Below, one piece after another: positions 59,551 through 64,000 of a stretch of DNA of 64,000 nucleotides (position 1 is its first letter; the number at the start of each line of letters is the position of its first letter). A program made the translations under genes and the position numbers. The DNA is from Lycocorax pyrrhopterus obiensis. Lineage: Eukaryota > Chordata > Aves > Passeriformes > Paradisaeidae. Location of the stretch: positions 59,472,975-59,536,974 of the forward strand of contig JACSVZ010000007.1 in the NCBI GenBank assembly GCA_014706295.1, written 5' to 3'. Below the pieces are notes generated by a model. The model was not told where the DNA came from and did not search any database. It worked only from the letters and a program-made list of their open reading frames with translations.

Positions 59551-62500
59551 TGAGTGTCTCAGCCTGGCATCATTCTCGGGCCAGCCTTGGGAAAGGAACT
59601 CCTGTAAAAAATTGCCAGACGAATGATAGTAGAGAGACCCTAATTGTTTGTGAAATTTTAATGCAGCTGGTTTCCATGCTGTAAGCATTACTGTAACTTT
59701 CTTCTCTTATGCTCCTGAAGCCCATGAGGAAAAGATCTGACCCCTGACTACTCAGCATCACTAATTTACCCTGCAGCTACTGGATTTTTCAGGTTGAGCA
59801 GTGTTTTCTTGCCGTTTCAGAAAAAAGCTGTGCAGAAAGCCCAGAGCTTTTCAAAGGAGCTGTTTGACAGTGAGGGAACACTGGTGCTTGTTGGAAGGGC
59901 AGGACAGGAATTTCTGGCACACCTGCCCTTCCACAGCAGAGTGTGGCTGATGGAAAGGGGTGATTGTGAATGATAAGATTGGATTTAACTCTTACCTAGT
60001 TAGCTGCAGGTGGTAACAAGGAGATTGGTGGGGGATAATTGACCATGCAGAGCATATGGCTGAAAGCCCCTGAAAAGGGTGGTCCTGCTCCCCTCAGTGC
60101 TTGGCTCTGGCCTCCTTCCCTGTCCTATCTGTCCCCACCACCTCAGCTGACTCAGGCACTAAACAACCACTGATTCCCTCTTTTTCATGCTGGTTTCCTT
60201 TTCTACTTATTTCACATCCTGACCACTGTACCACAGGCCAGGGAAGCTTCGCTGTGGCGGTCAGTTATGGCAAGGGGAGGACTGGGGATGTCAGGACCGA
60301 GGGAGCTGCACTAGGAGTGGAAGTAACACAGCTTTCTAGGAAAGTGGTGGTGAAGCTGCCACTGTGTTATTGAAATCTATAACACAGATTTCAACATATT
60401 TTTAACGAGCTAAGCTGGTGCATGTTAGTCTTGCATGTGAGGAGTTGAATGGGGGCAGCTGGCTGTGGTCTTGGAGGCATCACAAATTGGCACATTCCTG
60501 TGAAACGCTAACTTGGGCTGTAGCAAGGGGAGATTCTTGACCTGATCCTTTTTGACATGGATCTGCTGCAGCTCCAGTAGAGAGCCAGCTTGTGTTTTAA
60601 AGCTGTGCCTGGCCTGTGCTCCTCATAATCACAGAATCATACAATCATAGAGTCATTTCAGTGGAAAAAGGCTTCTTAGGTCATCGAGTCCCAGCTCTGC
60701 CAAGTCTACCACTAACCCATGTCCCTGAGTGCCACATCTACATGTCTTTTAAATGCCTCCAGGGACTGTGACTTTGCCACTTCCCTGGGCAGCCTGTTCC
60801 AGTGTTTGGCAACATTTTCTCTGAAGAAATTTTCCCTAATATCCAATTTAAACCTCTTCTGGTGTGACTTGAGACATTTTCATCTGGTCCTGTTATTTGT
60901 TACCTGGGAGAAGAGACCAACCCCACCTGGCTACAACCTCCCTTCGGGTAGTTGTAGAGGTCCCTTCTCAACCTCCTTTTCTCCTGGCTAAACACTCCCT
61001 CAGCCACTCCTCATATCACAGCACTGTTGAACAAGTCAGGTGCACAAGTCTCTACCGCCACATTTTTCAATGTATGTTTTAAAAAATACAACCAAATGGT
61101 CTTAAATAAACCACAAACAGCAGCGAGAGACACACACAAACCACACCAAAGGCTGCAGGCTGCCTGCCAAGACAGTACTTGAAATGCTGCTGAGTCCCAG
61201 CTCTGCTGAAGGTTGCTGCCTCTCACCCAGCACCACAGAGTGGGTGAGAAGGTCTGTCCCTGCACCTCACAATAGCTCCATGTGTTCATCTGGGAGAAAG
61301 AAATCAGTGGGTTAAGACCCTGTTTTGCTCTAGCTCTGAAAACTCTGCCCATGGTTGCAGCTGCTTGTTCTTGGGTAAGAGAACATTTCATCAGGTGGCT
61401 CCTGGCCAAGCCACTATGGGACATCACCCCCATGTCTCCCACACACCCATGCGGGTGTCACCCCACTTAGACATCCCCTTTCTCTGGGCTGAAGAACTCC
61501 AAAGGCAGCAAGATACTGATGTTTTAGACACTACAAAACTAGCTCTGAGGCTCCAACCCTGCAGCCTCTTTCATTTTTCTTCCCTTGAGATGAGCCTGGA
61601 TAAAGCAAACTGCACAAATCTTATTTGCACAAGGATATTGGGACACGTTTTAGCACATCAAATATCACGTGGATTATTCTGTGCAGGATATTCAGCATAA
61701 GAGAAAGAGGAGTTCAAGTGATTTGAAGACCGGTTCAGCACTGGATACCAGAGACAACTTCAGTGAAAGACAAATTAAAAATGAGTCCTTGGGCTCTTTA
61801 GTCTCTTGTTGACTTTGCAGCATACTTAAACCCTCAGTTTAAGAGTACCTTGCTATTTGGCAATGATACACATGCCACTGACTGAACTAATGCATTATAC
61901 CTTAGAAGGAAAACATTAAGTCCTGATAAATGACAAGCATTTTAGGACCAACTGCACTCAGTGGTAGTTTTCCTCCTGATTTAATCATCAGATTCATTCA
62001 AGTGGTTGTTTTCCACTCCCTTCCTAATCTCTGGATGAAGCCTCCGTTCAAAGCAAATGCTGTGTGCATAACTCAAGAGCTGTGAACAATTAGCAGTCCA
62101 ATTAGCAGTATTTATAAGTGACAGCCTGATGGGCTGTAATGGCTGCCATCAATCATCAGAGCTGGGATAGCTCAGGAGTACGAAATCCCCCATTGCCATT
62201 TCTCTTTCAGCACTGGTGTTGGTTCCTGTATCCAGTAGATGCCAGCAGAGACCTAAGCAGCCAGCAGGGCTGTCCCGGTGTGATCCTAAGAAAAGCCTCT
62301 TTCTGTTAATGAGATTAGCCATTCTGCCTCCAGGACTGCTGCTTCCCAAGTACAAGCACTCAGGGTAGGGGTTGTGACTGATGCCCAAAGAGCACCTCTC
62401 TGAAACTTAATTTGAAAGACAGATTCAACACATGCTGCTCTTTGGGAAGTTTGTTGTACAGGCTGAAATGAATCATTTGGAAAGCACATCAGAAAAGTGG

Positions 62501-64000
62501 CATTTTGTGCATGCAGGCCAGAGCTGCAAACCTGCAGCCCAGAGGGCTGGTGAGATCAGTCCTAGTGCTGGCAGGGTGCTTAGTTCAGCAGCACAGCTGC
62601 CTCTTCACGCTGGATGCTTTTGTATTTTCACATGGTGACTCTGATTATTAATTATAAATGGGTGCACACCTAGATCTGCTTGCAAAGCATTACAGAGCCA
62701 CAAAGTAAGTGCTAGAAAGAAAAGGTCCCGAGTCCTACAGGAGGAATAACCCAGGGCAGGATCCAGGCTGTGCTGCTTTGCTGCTGCAAGCCTTGGGCTT
62801 GCCGTGACCAGTGGGGTGAGTCCCAGTGGCTGCACTGGGGCTGGGTGGGGGAGGACAAGGCCAGCCCTCCTCCTAGACCATGGCCAGCCCTCCTGCTGTT
62901 CCCAGTTTGCAGAGCAGTGATGGGTTTTCAGTGCCATGCTGTTGGCAGGGCACTGCCTGAGTCCTGAAGCATTTATAGTCACCACAGCTGAAGTGCTTGG
63001 GCAACAGCTCAGCATTTCTAGGTATTTTTTCTAGGAAATCACCGCTGCAAGAAGCAGGAGGAAAAGTGACGTGGAGAGAGACTCTGTAAATCCCTCTCAG
63101 TGGCATGAAACGGATGAGTCACTGGGGAAATCAAAGTGAAAGTAGCAGAAACCCCAGGGCACAACACCAAGGCCGGCATGAATCTATCTGGGGAGTGATG
63201 GATGGTCTCAGCCAAGAAGATCCCAGGAGGCTGTGACAGAAGGAAATTTAACAAGGGGGGCTGTTTGCTGGGGCTGTTTGTACTGGGTGGCACAGCACAC
63301 CAGTGCGCCCACAGGCTCCTGGGGTGATCATAAGAGATGAGTAGGATCCGGCTGTGATTCAGCAGAGGAAGTAAATTCACCCTGAGAAGAACCTCTTGTT
63401 ATTTGTGTTTTTTCTTGGCTTGCTGGCACTGAGCTCCTCCAGGTTCAGCTGGTTTCACAAAGGCAAGCACTGCCGTAAGCCCACAAAACTGATGGGGGAG
63501 CAATTTCCGAGTACTTGGGATCCTTAATTTTATACATCCATTACTCTCACCTTTATCTTTAATCTTATCTCTTGCATAGTCAGTTCAAAAGCTAATACAC
63601 TAAGGGAACATCTAAAGGTATTCATAAAGGTAACCAAGTTTTTTTAAAAGCTTTGCTCAGACCAGAGGATTGTGCCTTTCCTCAGGGGCCTTTTGTTGTG
63701 TGCACTGAGGAGTTAAAGGTGTTTGCAAACCACAGTGCTCCACACGTTGTCTGCTTTCCCTTCAGACATGGGGACACCTCTTCTCCTTGCCACCATAAAG
63801 AAAAGCAGAAAGATGAAGAAGTGAAGACTTTGGGGGAATCATTCAGGAAAATGGTATTCCTCAGTTCCTGGGATGGATACTGGGAGTGGAAATAGTGCTG
63901 ATCAGCCTTCCACATCTGGAGGAACATCCATGTTTCTCCCAGGGGCCAGAGTCAGTCTGGCTGAAGGCAGCTGGAATATCTCCTCCTGCTTCTGCCAGCA
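59551..64000. other. Intergenic right flank
   Basis: No coding exon was recognised. In human the next gene on this side is DAAM1, on the opposite strand to GPR135; none of its 3' coding sequence could be identified here. A long CR1 fragment at 60.6-61.0 kb is the only named element. Confidence 0.6.
60627..61020 (-). repeat. CR1 LINE 3' fragment (antisense), about 390 bp
   Basis: AATCACAGAATCATACAATC, AGGTCATCGAGTCCCAGCTC, CCACATCTACATGTCTTTTA, TCCCTGGGCAGCCTGTTCCA and CTCAACCTCCTTTTCTCCTG follow CR1 order. It is the same subtype as the copies at 33.1 and 35.0 kb. Confidence 0.9.

Noticed and set aside
1..64000. tRNA, rRNA, snoRNA and microRNA genes
   Set aside because: No cloverleaf A/B boxes, C/D or H/ACA boxes in a fitting layout, or obvious long hairpins were noticed by eye. 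A covariance-model scan would be needed to exclude small RNAs.

Overview
The window is a piece of a bird nuclear chromosome. Coding exons are short and separated by GT-AG introns. The interspersed repeats are mostly truncated CR1 LINE tails, the typical avian repeat, together with two solo retroviral LTRs. The CR1 subtype wording and the LTRs look more like a passerine or other neoavian bird than a galliform, but that is a weak inference. There are no bacterial, plasmid or phage features.

Four protein genes can be read with confidence. RTN1 (+, 1 to about 16.4 kb) is represented by the end of the RTN1-C first exon at the left edge, a 12 kb intron, and six downstream exons encoding the reticulon homology domain. 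JKAMP (-, 47.0-51.8 kb) has seven coding exons and a 314-residue product. L3HYPDH (+, 52.1-55.0 kb) has five coding exons and a 372-residue product, and it shares a 310 bp GC-box-rich bidirectional promoter with JKAMP. GPR135 (+, 56.9-58.2 kb) is an intronless orphan rhodopsin-like GPCR gene inside a CpG island. From memory, this is the same neighbourhood as human 14q23.1 (GPR135-L3HYPDH-JKAMP-CCDC175-RTN1) read in the opposite direction. CCDC175, expected between RTN1 and JKAMP, cannot be seen.

Layout: 1-16.4 kb RTN1. 16.4-46.6 kb intergenic, with CR1 fragments, two solo LTRs and no recognisable exon. 46.6-51.8 kb JKAMP. 51.8-52.1 kb shared promoter. 52.1-55.4 kb L3HYPDH. 55.4-56.6 kb spacer. 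56.6-59.5 kb GPR135 with its 3'UTR. 59.5-64 kb intergenic with one long CR1 piece.

The four genes are neighbours by conserved synteny and do not form a pathway. RTN1 shapes tubular ER. JKAMP is an ER membrane protein that links the ubiquitin ligase RNF5 and the proteasome to ERAD and also regulates JNK. L3HYPDH dehydrates trans-3-hydroxy-L-proline. GPR135 is an orphan receptor. I found no evidence of a new biological system. The points worth a second look are a GC-AG intron in L3HYPDH, the same-strand GC-box array between JKAMP and L3HYPDH, two LTRs with matching 4 bp target duplications, a CR1-tail-derived pentanucleotide microsatellite, an odd splice acceptor in RTN1, and the apparent lack of CCDC175.
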